Part shown: piece after piece, positions 23,156-31,786 of the stretch | How positions within the stretch are numbered: position 1 is the stretch's first letter | Layout: every line of letters begins with the position of its first letter | Source: Levilactobacillus cerevisiae | GTDB lineage: Bacteria; Bacillota; Bacilli; Lactobacillales; Lactobacillaceae | Length of the DNA stretch: 34,230 bases | Assembly (NCBI RefSeq): GCF_003946245.1 | Contig: NZ_RHNN01000035.1 | Coordinates: forward strand, 1 to 34,230 | Reading direction: 5' to 3' | Translations under genes and position numbers: made by a program | Notes under the pieces: model-generated | The model's database searches: none | Seen by the model: the letters and a program-made list of their open reading frames with translations, nothing else | What the model was told of the DNA's origin: nothing

Positions 23156-25114
23156 TTAAGCTTCCTCCTTAGCTGGTAAATGATCCTGGAACCAATGATT
23201 GATGCGATTCAAGCGTTCAATTCGTAAGTTAGGCAACCCGGAACGGGAGAGTTCGTGGTTCGACTTAGGGAACAGGACCAACTGCGTCTCGACGCCGGCC
23301 TCTTTCAACCCGACGAAGAATTCCTCCCCCTGCGTCGTTGGGCAGCGGAGGTCCTCCTCACCGTGCAACACCAGAATGGGCGTCGTCGCGTTTGGGACGT
23401 AAGCCAGTGGTGAAAATTTCCACAGCACGTCAATGTTGGTCATGTCCTGCTTGAGCTCCCATGGGGTGAAGAAGTACCCGATGTCACTAGTCCCGTAAAA
23501 GCTGATCCAATTGGAAATCGACCGTTGTGTCACGGCCGCCGCAAAGCGTGTCGTGTGGGTCTCAATCCAATTGGTCATGAACCCGCCGTACGACCCGCCG
23601 GTGACACAGAGTTGGCCGGCGTCGATGGTCGGGTCTAATTTCAAAGCTGCATCCGTTCCCAGCATCAGATCTTCAAAATCACCTTCACCGTAATGGCCAA
23701 TGACGGCCGTCTCAAAGTCCTGGCCGTAACTGTTGCCACCACGAGGGTTGATGGCAATGACGCCGTAGCCCTGACCCGCGAGAAATTGAATCTCGTGGTA
23801 AAAGCCATAGCCGAAATCAACTTGCGGACCACCGTGTACGTACAGAACCGCGGGATGCTGGGCTGCGGCCGTAACGGGTGGGAAATACCACCCCTCGATG
23901 TCCCAGTTGGCGGCACCCTTAAACGTGAAGCGTTGACCGGCCACCAGCGCGTGTTTGGCCTCATAGACAGCATTGGGGTTAATCAGGTCGCGTTCGGCGC
24001 CAGTCGCCACGTTAAGGGCCTTTAATCGGCTCACACTGGTCATGGTGGTCTCGGCGAAGACAATGGTCTCCTCATCAACGACACTAAAGTCCGTGATAGC
24101 TCGGTCGCCAGCCAGTAACGGGTGGGGTTGCGCATCGCCGTCCAGGCTCTGGCTCACCAAGTTGAGGCGTCCGTGCTCGTTTTCCAGCGTGAGAAAGGTG
24201 TTCTGCGTCAACCAGGCTAAAAATTTGCCGGACTGACGTTGCTGGCTATCAATCGCCAGCATATCGCCCACTTCCACGTCCCGGGGTGCCGTCAGATCGG
24301 TCAATTCACCGGTCGTCAGATTGCCTAACCAGGCGTGAAACTGGGAAACGTTGGGGATGTGGTTGTCCTGGCCCCACATCAAAACGTGTTGCCCGTCGGC
24401 CGCCAGCTGGCCCAAACCAAAGGACCCCGCTGGGAGCTGCGCGTTGATGAGGCGTTCAGCCGTCCCATCGAAGGGGTGCCAGTAGACGCCCTCACTAAAG
24501 TCGTGTTCATCTTCAGGCAAGCGTTGCGTGTCAAACAGTAACCCCTGCGCGTTGGCATCGGTGACCGTGAACGGTTCGTCCCGTTCCAAGACGACGGACT
24601 GGTCACGACTCGCACACTGGTAGCGAATGCACTGGTACGTCAGGCCTTGGGGCAAGACACCCCGCCCGTTCATTTTGTATTGTAATTTATCAACGACCTG
24701 GGCGCTGGGTAACTTCTCTGGTTTCTTGGCGCCAGTCGTCGTTTGAAAGTAGAGCACGTCCGCGTTCGCTTCCCAGTTCAGCTGGCTAATGTCGGCATCC
24801 CCACGGGTAATCTGTTCCGGGGCCCCGCCGTTGAGCGGTACCAAGAAGAGTTGGGCGTGTTCATCAACGACGCCGCTAAACGCTAAGTAGTGGTGGCTGG
24901 GACTCAACGCCAGTTCATTTACACTGACACCGGCCGGACTCCACCGTCGCCGATCACTGCCGTCCGCCAGCTGCACCGAATAGATGGCAGCTTGACTGGC
25001 ATTCTTCTGCTGGTCTAGTAGACTTTCCACGTAATACACCCGTTGACCGTCACTCACTGGTTGCGCCAGTGGACGCAGGTCAAACAGGTCCTCTGGTTGC
25101 ACGATTGTTGCCAT
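23156..25114 (-). CDS. S9 family serine peptidase (prolyl oligopeptidase / acylaminoacyl-peptidase type)
   Basis: Cytosolic peptidase of 652 residues with an N-terminal seven-bladed beta-propeller (about 1-390) and a C-terminal alpha/beta hydrolase. The catalytic triad is visible as Ser508 in TGGSYGGF, Asp588 in LHGEEDLRCP and His620 in PKSNHELSRSG. AVLYVHGGPQVDFGY gives the oxyanion strand. There is no signal peptide once the ATG at 25114 is used, which has GGGGG seven bases upstream; the frame is open further upstream without a ribosome binding site. The coupled downstream gene is proC. Relatives cleave acylated or proline-containing peptides; exact specificity is unknown. Confidence 0.93.
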   Translation of the reverse strand: MATIVQPEDLFDLRPLAQPVSDGQRVYYVESLLDQQKNASQAAIYSVQLADGSDRRRWSPAGVSVNELALSPSHHYLAFSGVVDEHAQLFLVPLNGGAPEQITRGDADISQLNWEANADVLYFQTTTGAKKPEKLPSAQVVDKLQYKMNGRGVLPQGLTYQCIRYQCASRDQSVVLERDEPFTVTDANAQGLLFDTQRLPEDEHDFSEGVYWHPFDGTAERLINAQLPAGSFGLGQLAADGQHVLMWGQDNHIPNVSQFHAWLGNLTTGELTDLTAPRDVEVGDMLAIDSQQRQSGKFLAWLTQNTFLTLENEHGRLNLVSQSLDGDAQPHPLLAGDRAITDFSVVDEETIVFAETTMTSVSRLKALNVATGAERDLINPNAVYEAKHALVAGQRFTFKGAANWDIEGWYFPPVTAAAQHPAVLYVHGGPQVDFGYGFYHEIQFLAGQGYGVIAINPRGGNSYGQDFETAVIGHYGEGDFEDLMLGTDAALKLDPTIDAGQLCVTGGSYGGFMTNWIETHTTRFAAAVTQRSISNWISFYGTSDIGYFFTPWELKQDMTNIDVLWKFSPLAYVPNATTPILVLHGEEDLRCPTTQGEEFFVGLKEAGVETQLVLFPKSNHELSRSGLPNLRIERLNRINHWFQDHLPAKEEA

Positions 25115-25185
25115 CGTAAGACCCCCACTTTCTCTAGCAAAAACACAAATGGTCTGGAGCAATTATTAGTTCGACTTTAGCGAAG

Positions 25186-25422
25186 TTAGCCCGGAATGTC
25201 AATTCTTTCGGGTGATTCCGGCTTTATCTTGCCGAAACGTGTGTCAGCTGGCAAATAGAACCGTCCAGCTAACCGGGATTTAACCCACAAAATTGAGCGA
25301 AAATTGCCACCTGCGGCTGCCAGAGATTCCGGCTGCTGTGGGGAGCGCCTGCGGCCTGAGGTACGGTCCTCCGGCTCGGTTTGAAGCCTGTCAAAGTTCG
25401 TCAGTCTCCAAACGCGTCCCAC
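25186..25422 (-). other. Open frame in GC-richer intergenic DNA, possible repeat element
   Basis: A 78-codon frame with no good ribosome binding site whose product is dominated by Arg, Pro, Ser and Gly (PEDRTSGRRRSPQQPESL). No domain is seen. Such Arg-rich frames in a GC-richer block are more typical of a non-coding dispersed repeat than of a gene. Several inverted short runs lie around 25380-25445. Confidence 0.3.
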
Positions 25423-25487
25423 GCTGTAAGCTGGTTCCCAGCTAACACCGTCGACACAGCTGCCTGCATCTCTGTCCTCCTCCGGTT

Positions 25488-25681
25488 ATGATTGGTCTTA
25501 ACTATGAAGTTGATGTGATCATCGCTGACCTAGCTGCGTTTATCCACGATAATTCCCTACTGTCTACGAAGGCGTGAGTGAGCCGACAGGTTTAGACAGT
25601 GTTACCAAATTTTTAGCGTCATATCCTGACAATGTAGCGGTCTATGCCGACACTTTGGCTTTCAATCTCGTTTTTAGTTAG
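25488..25681 (+). pseudogene. Possible gene remnant of two overlapping short frames
   Basis: A 29-codon frame (25488-25577, MIGLNYEVDVIIADLAAFIHDN...) is followed with a GTGA overlap by a 35-codon frame (25574-25681, ...LDSVTKFLASYPDNVAVYADTLAFN). Both have balanced, protein-like composition, unlike their other frames, and join with a single frameshift. No ribosome binding site precedes the first. I do not recognise the family. It may be the 3' remains of a lost gene. Confidence 0.3.
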
Positions 25682-25687
25682 GGACGG

Positions 25688-25720
25688 TAAAAAGAGCCCG
25701 CGACTGATTGTCGCCAGCTC
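25688..25720 (-). terminator. Terminator of the LRR surface protein gene
   Basis: On the minus strand GAGCTGGCGAC pairs with GTCGCGGGCTC, loop AATCA, followed by TTTTT, 15 bases after the stop. Confidence 0.88.
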
Positions 25721-25734
25721 TCAAAACTTTCTTA

Positions 25735-28700
25735 TTAATGACGTTGGCGCCAAGGTAATCCCAGCCAGCCGAGAACCACTAGCAGTACCGAGCCTACCCA
25801 ACGCCAGACGGTTATCCGTTCACCTGTCTGTGGCAATACCTTGGCCGTAGCTGTGTGGGTGGTAGTTGCTCGCTGGGGCTCGGTCACGACGGATTTCATC
25901 GTCCGTGAAGGCACCCGTACACCGGTTGTGAAACGTTGTATTGGTCGACTGACCGTTGGCGTCACTGGTGTTAACCGCCAATTAGGAATAGTCACGACTA
26001 ACCGTGGGCCAATTTTACCGGTCATCTCCTGGCCAATCGTTTCGTTGAAAACTGGCGGAAAGGTTGTGTCTTCTTTCTCACCAGTCGTTGGCGTTGTTGG
26101 CGTCACGGCGGGCGAATCGTCAGTATTTCCCGGGTTAACCGGCGTGATTGGTATCGTTGGATCAGTTGGAATGGTTGGATCAGTCGTTCCTGAATCATCG
26201 CCAGCATCTTTGGTATAGGTCACGGATTCCAGTGCCGTGATGGTCCCATTCACGTTGACGCTGGCCCGAATCGTGGCTTTATTTGCCGTGTACGCCCCAA
26301 CTTTTTGAACGACGGGGACCCGCACAATGGTGCCAACCGGCGTCAGGCCAACAGCGGTTTGGTCGGCTTGATATTGCGCTAACAACGCATTCAGGCCTTC
26401 ATCCTTTAAGTTGCTGGGGATGGCGACGTCATCAGCCACGTAGCGGGTCAACTTCAACGTCAAGTTGTTCACGCCATACCGCCCCGTATCCGTGCTGATG
26501 GTGGTGAGACTTAACGTCACAATCCCACTTTGAATCCACCCTGGCAAATCGGCGCTGTCAACCACATCCGGCAGTTGTAAGGTGTCAGTACTGCCGTCGT
26601 AGGTCAATTTCTGCTGCGTATCGGTGAACACAAAGGTCATACCAGAAATGTCCAAATTGGTCATTCCCAGCGCATCCATGATGGCTTTGCGGACATCATG
26701 AGCAACGGTTCTGATCACGCCGTTGTTGTTAGAGACGATGGCGTCAGTCCCCACCCCCGCCAACTTTTCCTGTCCAGCAAAGGCATAATCCCCAATCGTA
26801 TTGATTGGTCCGGCAGCGTTGATGGTCCGCAGATCATTATAAGCAAAGGCATAATCGTCCAGACTATTCACGTTGTCGCCCATTTTGAGGCCAGTCAATT
26901 GATTATAAGCAAACGCCGACTTCCCCACGTCCGTCACTGTATTGGCAAGCGTGAGCGTCCCGGTCAATTGGTTGTGCATGAAGGCGTCACTATTGATGGT
27001 GATCAAACTGGCACCACCCGTCAGTCCTGTCAGCGCATTATTTTCAAACGCACCTTCGGCAATTCTGGTCAAAACATTAGACAGGTTGAGGACGCCGCCT
27101 ATTTTGTTGTTAGCAAAGGCATTCGTCTCGATGGTCACCAGGTTGTCGCCACCCGTCAGCCCTGTTAACGCATTATTTTCAAACGCCCCAGCACCAATAC
27201 TGGTCAAATCGTTGGACAGATTGAAGGTGCCGCCAATTTTGTTGTTGGCAAAGGCATTCGTCTCGATGGTAGCTAGGTTGTCGCCACCCGTCAGCCCTGT
27301 CAGCTGATTACCGCCGGCAAACGCGTCAGCACCGATGCTGGTCAATTGATCCGACAACGCAAAAGTCCCGGTCAGCCGGTTACCATAGAAAGCACCCTGT
27401 TCAATCGTTTTCAAATTGGCACCACCAGTTAATACAGTTAACTGATTACCCGTAAATGCATCTATGCCAACGTTAACAATATTTGCTGGCAGATCCAAGG
27501 TTCCCGTCAGTTGATTGTCGGCAAACGCTTGGGTGCCAACGCCAGTTATTTTATCATTCAGGACGACTCCGGTCAGTCGATTATCCCAAAAGGCTTGATA
27601 GCCTAAGTTCGTCAAGCTAGCTGGTAAGGTCAGCGACTGCGTTAGCCAGTTATGGGCAAACGCCGCCGTCCCAATCGACGTCACCTGGTCACCAATCTCA
27701 AGGCGGGTCAAGTGGTTCGTGTTAAAAGCGTCGTTCCCGATACTGGTAATCGTCGCGGGAACCACCAGCGTGCCAGTCAATAGGTTATTGGCAAACACAC
27801 TGGTATTCAATACCGTCAGGCCACTATCCAGCGTCAAACCGGTCAGCTGATTGTTTTCAAAGGCATGTTCGCCCAGTGCCGTCAACGTTTCCGGCAGAAC
27901 CAGGTCGCCCCCGATTTGATTGTTGGCGAAGGCAGACGTCCCAATCGACGTCACCATCTGGCTCAACCGCAACGTCTTGATGGCATTGTTTTCAAATGCT
28001 TCTTCAGCAATCCCCGTCACTGAATCTGGCAAGCTCACACTGCTGAGTTGGTTTCCCTTGAAGGCGGCCTCGTTGATCTGCGCCACCCGGCCTAGGTCAA
28101 CGTCAGTGAGTTGATTATCTTCAAAGGCATCATTGCCAACGGACCAAATGCCAGGCGTTAATTTAAGTGTTTTTAACTGATTATTCGCAAAGGCATTGTC
28201 GCCAATCACCTGGAGATTGTTTCCTAAGGCGACTGAGGTAAGGCCAGTATTGGCAAAAGCATTCGCCGCAATCTCCGTCACCATCAGCCCCAGGTAGTCA
28301 TCCGGAATCGTTAGATCGGTGCCATGTGTCGCGGTGGCAAACCCGGTTACAATGTAGCCGTCGCCACCAGCATTCAACTTGTAGGTTAAGGTGTTATCCG
28401 TCGTGGGAGTGATACTGCTAGGCGCCACATCAGTTGCAGCGGCGGTCGTGTCGCTTTCGATGACTGGCGTGGCTGCGCGTGAAAATTGGAAGCGACGCGC
28501 AAGCATCTCCCGCTTAATTGGCGTCACAGCAGCAGTCGATTCTGCTGCACTCGCTGGCGCAGCTGGTTGCGTCGCGGCTGACTGCGTAACGGACGACTGT
28601 GTTACTTGTTCCTGCTGACCACTTGTCGCTGCGGGAGTCGTACCCGAGCTCTCGGCAGGAATTGAGGCGTCATCGCTACTAGCAGTACTAGCTTTTTCGC

Positions 28701-29025
28701 CGGCGTGCGACGCTTCACTACCCGAATCAGCCGTACTGGACTCGGTCGTAGTGGTGGCGTCAGCCGTACTCTCGGCAGTCTGGGAAGCAGCCGCCTGCGA
28801 GCTAGGAGCTGTGTCGCCGCTATCACCAGTCGTCGATTTCGCACGCACAACGACCGTCGTCCGCGGCTCATTCTCCCCACTGGCCGCCTCCAAAACGTCC
28901 GCGTAGGCTGGTGTAGCAATGAGGGCAGCGCCGGTACTGAGGCCGACTAAGGTTACGCTCGCATAGAACCAGCGGCAGTTTGTTTTTTTTATCCAGCCAC
29001 TCTGTTGCCAATCCTTCTTTCGCAT
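25735..29025 (-). CDS. LPxTG-anchored leucine-rich-repeat (BspA-type) surface protein
   Basis: Large sortase-anchored adhesin-like protein of 1096 residues. In order: basic N-terminus and signal peptide (about 1-43, ending ATPAYA); a Ser/Thr/Ala-rich low-complexity stalk (about 45-195); a ladder of about 23 BspA-type LRR units of 22-24 residues (about 215-770), each ending in a variant of xAFxxNxLT; a beta-rich domain (about 790-960) with LRYVADDVAIP-like strands; a Thr/Pro-rich wall spacer (DPTIPTDPTIP); and LPQTGE at 1064-1069 with a hydrophobic segment and RQRH tail. Leucine-rich BspA repeats are associated with binding host or matrix ligands; the ligand here is unknown. AAGGGGTG precedes the ATG. 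It has a promoter and terminator of its own. Confidence 0.94.
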   Translation of the reverse strand: MRKKDWQQSGWIKKTNCRWFYASVTLVGLSTGAALIATPAYADVLEAASGENEPRTTVVVRAKSTTGDSGDTAPSSQAAASQTAESTADATTTTESSTADSGSEASHAGEKASTASSDDASIPAESSGTTPAATSGQQEQVTQSSVTQSAATQPAAPASAAESTAAVTPIKREMLARRFQFSRAATPVIESDTTAAATDVAPSSITPTTDNTLTYKLNAGGDGYIVTGFATATHGTDLTIPDDYLGLMVTEIAANAFANTGLTSVALGNNLQVIGDNAFANNQLKTLKLTPGIWSVGNDAFEDNQLTDVDLGRVAQINEAAFKGNQLSSVSLPDSVTGIAEEAFENNAIKTLRLSQMVTSIGTSAFANNQIGGDLVLPETLTALGEHAFENNQLTGLTLDSGLTVLNTSVFANNLLTGTLVVPATITSIGNDAFNTNHLTRLEIGDQVTSIGTAAFAHNWLTQSLTLPASLTNLGYQAFWDNRLTGVVLNDKITGVGTQAFADNQLTGTLDLPANIVNVGIDAFTGNQLTVLTGGANLKTIEQGAFYGNRLTGTFALSDQLTSIGADAFAGGNQLTGLTGGDNLATIETNAFANNKIGGTFNLSNDLTSIGAGAFENNALTGLTGGDNLVTIETNAFANNKIGGVLNLSNVLTRIAEGAFENNALTGLTGGASLITINSDAFMHNQLTGTLTLANTVTDVGKSAFAYNQLTGLKMGDNVNSLDDYAFAYNDLRTINAAGPINTIGDYAFAGQEKLAGVGTDAIVSNNNGVIRTVAHDVRKAIMDALGMTNLDISGMTFVFTDTQQKLTYDGSTDTLQLPDVVDSADLPGWIQSGIVTLSLTTISTDTGRYGVNNLTLKLTRYVADDVAIPSNLKDEGLNALLAQYQADQTAVGLTPVGTIVRVPVVQKVGAYTANKATIRASVNVNGTITALESVTYTKDAGDDSGTTDPTIPTDPTIPITPVNPGNTDDSPAVTPTTPTTGEKEDTTFPPVFNETIGQEMTGKIGPRLVVTIPNWRLTPVTPTVSRPIQRFTTGVRVPSRTMKSVVTEPQRATTTHTATAKVLPQTGERITVWRWVGSVLLVVLGWLGLPWRQRH
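27034..27303 (-). repeat. Two tandem 135-bp near-identical units inside the LRR gene
   Basis: 27034-27168 and 27169-27303 encode the same 45 residues with few changes (LTGLTGGDNL, ETNAFANNKIGG, NLSN, GAFENNA). Each unit is two consecutive LRR repeats. The high DNA similarity relative to other repeats points to a recent duplication. Confidence 0.85.
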
Positions 29026-29073
29026 AACCCGTCACCCCTTCCTACGTCAAAATTAACGCTAACTTGCTAGATT

Positions 29074-29102
29074 ATGTTACCACTGGTCGCTGAAATTGTC
29101 AG
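29074..29102 (-). promoter_or_regulatory. Promoter of the LRR surface protein gene
   Basis: On the minus strand CTGACA (5 of 6), 17 bases, TAACAT preceded by TGG, an extended -10, about 50 bases before the start. Confidence 0.55.
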
Positions 29103-29133
29103 TACCGTCAAATTGAAAAGGGGAGCAACCATT

Positions 29134-29232
29134 TTGACTATAATTCGCTATCCCCATCCTCGAACTAATGCGGTACCACCAGCGGCATTTGATTTGTCAG
29201 CCTATCACCAACAGTTAAAACCATTTGGGTAG
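29134..29232 (+). CDS. Possible 32-residue small protein or gene 5' remnant
   Basis: TTG start with GGGGAG eight bases upstream; the product begins MTIIRYPHPRTNAVPPAAFD and ends LKPFG. The composition is protein-like and the ribosome binding site is good, so it may be the surviving 5' end of a lost gene. It is divergent from the LRR gene. No family recognised. Confidence 0.25.
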   Translation: MTIIRYPHPRTNAVPPAAFDLSAYHQQLKPFG

Positions 29233-29337
29233 GCTTTGGGAACAAAATCAGTCATCTGTATGTATCTAAAATAATTTAAAAAGCATCCCTTTGAGAACAC
29301 CGTAAGTATCAGCTTGTAGCCCGTATTTAAGCCTGGC

Positions 29338-30078
29338 TCACTGAGCATATGCCAGGTAAATTAGTCCAACGCATACCTCACGTAGCAAACGCTCCTTCGA
29401 GACTAATTTCAAGGCGGGCCAAACCAACGTTCTTTTATTATACCAAAAATCAGGTTGCAGAAAGGTTGAAGATTTTCCGCGACCTGATTTTAATTTAACA
29501 ATTCTTGCTGCAGACGCAAGCCTTACTAGTGGCACCGTCTGCGTTTGCTGTTCACTGGCCGTCGTGACTTGCTGAACTGGCTTCGCTCCCGCAGACTGGT
29601 CCTGCTGATCTGAAATCTTCTCAACGTTATCAGCTGTCTCGTCAGGATTCTTCATCCCCGAGGACGGTAAGTGCTGATTCTGTGACGGTTCAGTCCCAGT
29701 CGAAGCTTTTTCTGTCGTGTCAGTCTGTTTTTCAGCAGCAGACTGCTCTTCGACATCAGTCTGTCCGTCAGTGCCAGTCGCTTGATCCTTTTCACCGTCG
29801 TCGTTTCCCACCGACTGTTTTTCAGTGACCTTAGTCGCATCTGATTTTGTTCCCGTCAACTCCAATTCCTTGGTATTAGCCGCGGCTTCGGTTGACGTCG
29901 GTTCGCTAGCGGTAACCGCGGACACTGAACTACTGCTGGTGTCCGTCGTCGGTTGCGTGGCAGCCTGTGCCTTGAGGATGTTGGCATTCAACGCCAGCCC
30001 CGCGCTCAAACTGATCACCGTCAGACCGGCCGATAACCACTTCTTCTGTCCAGCCGTCAACGGCCGGTTTCCCGTCAT
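29338..30078 (-). pseudogene. N-terminal remnant of an exported surface protein
   Basis: The first 40 residues form a signal peptide (LTAGQKKWLSAGLTVISLSAGLALNANI, cleavage near KAQAA), followed by about 150 residues of Ser/Thr/Glu/Gln-rich low-complexity sequence like the stalk of Lactobacillus surface proteins. After about residue 195 the character changes abruptly to a short basic and hydrophobic tail with no wall-anchor motif, no LRR and no repeat. That suggests a 3' truncation fused to unrelated DNA. The ATG at 30078 has no well-placed ribosome binding site; a GGAGAGG lies 23 bases upstream. It is probably a decayed paralogue of the neighbouring adhesin type rather than a functional secreted protein. 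Confidence 0.55.
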
Positions 30079-30521
30079 TAATTTTGTCGTCGAAACCCCA
30101 TCCTCTCCTGTACAAATGGACTAAATCCGTTGGAACCTGTCCCACTTGAGCGTTATTCCTCGTCTTATTTCTGTGTTAATACCAATCAATTTGTGGTGAC
30201 TCAAATTTCCCCGGTTAACGGCTATGATTACTACTCGGGGAGTCGGTTCTGTGTCCGTGTGGGGCTGTGCTTCCCAAGTACGTACGGCACCATCCTGCTT
30301 AAGATTATCCTACCATCCTGCTAACTATTTGTCAGCGGCAGAAAATTAACTACTGGGCTAACGATTATCCCCATAATTCACTGGGAGTCTATCCAATCCA
30401 CAGTTACTACAGCCAGAACCCGGATTGGACCATCGCTTTCTTCCCAGTCGCCGTCTGTCACTGACGCAATTACCGGACAGCCTGGAAGAACTGTCCCCGC
30501 TTAATTTTTTTGTGCCATCGA
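30079..30521. other. Gene-free stretch between surface remnant and tRNA genes
   Basis: No frame has both a ribosome binding site and recognisable content. A minus-strand frame near 30360-30500 (reading VIASVTDGDWEESDGPIRVLAVVTVDW) is protein-like but interrupted by stops, so it may be a remnant. Confidence 0.35.
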
Positions 30522-30549
30522 AAAGAGCCCGCGGAAATTCCCCCGGGCC
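30522..30549 (-). terminator. Second hairpin with TCTTTT tail, downstream of the tRNA terminator
   Basis: On the minus strand GCCCGGGGG...CCGCGGGC forms a GC-rich stem with loop AATTT region, followed by TCTTTTC. No gene ends directly before it. Confidence 0.5.
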
Positions 30550-30619
30550 CGAACACACTTAGGTTTTAAAAACGTTTCTCAAGCGGTAATCCTCAGTAAC
30601 CGCTTACAAAAGTGCAAAT

Positions 30620-30648
30620 AAAAAAAACAGCCACACACCGTGACTGCT
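30620..30648 (-). terminator. Terminator of the tRNA-Tyr/tRNA-Gln unit
   Basis: On the minus strand CAGTCAC, loop GGTGT, GTGGCTG, then eight T. Confidence 0.85.
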
Positions 30649-30654
30649 TCTTAG

Positions 30655-30726
30655 TTGGGCTAGCTGGGATCGAACCAGCGCATGACAGGATCAAAACCTG
30701 TTGCCTTACCGCTTGGCTATAGCCCA
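30655..30726 (-). tRNA. tRNA-Gln (anticodon TTG)
   Basis: Seventy-two bases. The acceptor stem TGGGCTA pairs with TAGCCCA, discriminator A. Anticodon stem ACAGG/CCTGT with loop TTTTGAT reads TTG; T loop TTCGATC. CCA is not encoded. It lies 10 bases after tRNA-Tyr. Confidence 0.95.
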
Positions 30727-30736
30727 ATAATAAAAA

Positions 30737-30819
30737 TGGTGGGGAGTGGATTCGAACCACCGAACCCGAAGGAGCGGATTTACAGTCCGCCGCGTTTAGC
30801 CAGACTTCGCTACCCCACC
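30737..30819 (-). tRNA. tRNA-Tyr (anticodon GTA)
   Basis: Eighty-three-base class II tRNA. Acceptor GGTGGGG/CCCCACC with discriminator A; anticodon stem GCGGA/TCCGC with loop CTGTAAA reads GTA; long variable arm; T loop TTCGAAT. Confidence 0.96.
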
Positions 30820-30899
30820 AGAATGAATCGCCTTAACGAATCAACTTCACTATCATACAAAATAATGCATAAACCGTCAAGACTTTTTTGCAGTTTTTT

Positions 30900-31715
30900 T
30901 TATTTTAGCTCTAAAATCTTGAGTTGTCGTTGCCATTCGGTATAAAAATCCGGTTGAGACCACTCGTCAATCCGCCGATTGTGGTAGCCTACCGCCTGGT
31001 TGTAGTAAGTGGTGCCATCAAGTTGCGTCGGGGTAAATCGCCGGTGGACGTGACCGAATAAACTATCACTCACTGAATAGTTTTGCAATAATTGCCCCAA
31101 CCGTGGACTTCCCATCAGAGCGTTGGCCATATTCCAAAAGCGATCATCGTCCGTGTAGCGGATGTACTCCCGGCGTGGCACAAAGTGGGTCATAAACAAC
31201 ACGCGTTTATCCCGAGATTTGGCCTGTTCCAATTGCGCCGTCACCTGGTCTAAAACCACAGCCATCCGCGCGGGGTCACTCTGTGGCTGTTCGATACTAC
31301 TGTCAATCCAATACGCCCGTTTCCAGGTCAGAAAATCCCGATTGACCAGGTTATCAGCAAATTCATAATCATACCAGCCATTATTGCCGATTACCCGCCA
31401 GTTAGTCCCCGACACGTCTAAATACCCCTGATGTAGATAAACGGGCGTCTGCGGCGATTCTAGGCCCGCATACGTAATGTCGTGTAACATGTCGTGATTG
31501 CCAGCGATGAAACGAACCTGAGCGGGCGCCAACAATTGCTGGAGCTGCGTCACAAAAGCCAAGGATTTTGCAAAATAATTCGACACGTCCCCCGCAATCA
31601 GATAAATGCCCACGCCCTGTCGCCGCAAGTAGTCGGCCTGTTGCTGAGCCACAACCACAGGATCCTGTTGATTGACGTCTAAGTGGAGATCACTGATCAT
31701 CGCTACCTTTACCAA
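30900..31715 (-). CDS. Metallophosphoesterase (calcineurin-like)
   Basis: Cytosolic dimetal phosphoesterase of 272 residues. The metal-binding set is complete: DLHLD at the N-terminus, AGDVSNYF, GNHDMLHD, MTHFVPRR and GHVHRRFTP. A central stretch with WRVIGNNGWYDYEF is typical of a Firmicutes subgroup. The start is TTG at 31715 with GGAGGAGG eight bases upstream; the frame is open to 31784 but that part overlaps the dtpT terminator. Substrate (nucleotide, phosphodiester or protein) cannot be told. It lies behind the peptide transporter with a terminator between. Confidence 0.9.
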   Translation of the reverse strand: MVKVAMISDLHLDVNQQDPVVVAQQQADYLRRQGVGIYLIAGDVSNYFAKSLAFVTQLQQLLAPAQVRFIAGNHDMLHDITYAGLESPQTPVYLHQGYLDVSGTNWRVIGNNGWYDYEFADNLVNRDFLTWKRAYWIDSSIEQPQSDPARMAVVLDQVTAQLEQAKSRDKRVLFMTHFVPRREYIRYTDDDRFWNMANALMGSPRLGQLLQNYSVSDSLFGHVHRRFTPTQLDGTTYYNQAVGYHNRRIDEWSQPDFYTEWQRQLKILELK

Positions 31716-31735
31716 GCCTATCGCCTCCTCCCAAA

Positions 31736-31774
31736 TAAAAAAGTGCTTCTCCGTAATAGAGTAGCACTTTTTCG
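31736..31774 (-). terminator. Terminator of the POT transporter gene
   Basis: AAAAAGTGCT...AGCACTTTTT stem with inner CTC/GAG pairing, T-runs on both sides, so it could work on either strand. Confidence 0.82.
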
Positions 31775-31786
31775 CCAGAAACAAAT

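Noticed and set aside
26698..27307. Long plus-strand frames opposite the LRR repeats
   Set aside because: They mirror the repeat periodicity of the real gene; periodic coding repeats readily keep antisense frames open.
25735..29025. CRISPR-like or tandem-repeat array
   Set aside because: The repetition is in-frame protein repeat (LRR), not spacer-repeat architecture.
30358..30558. 66-codon minus-strand frame before the tRNA genes
   Set aside because: It runs through a terminator hairpin, and another frame of the same DNA looks more protein-like but has stops.
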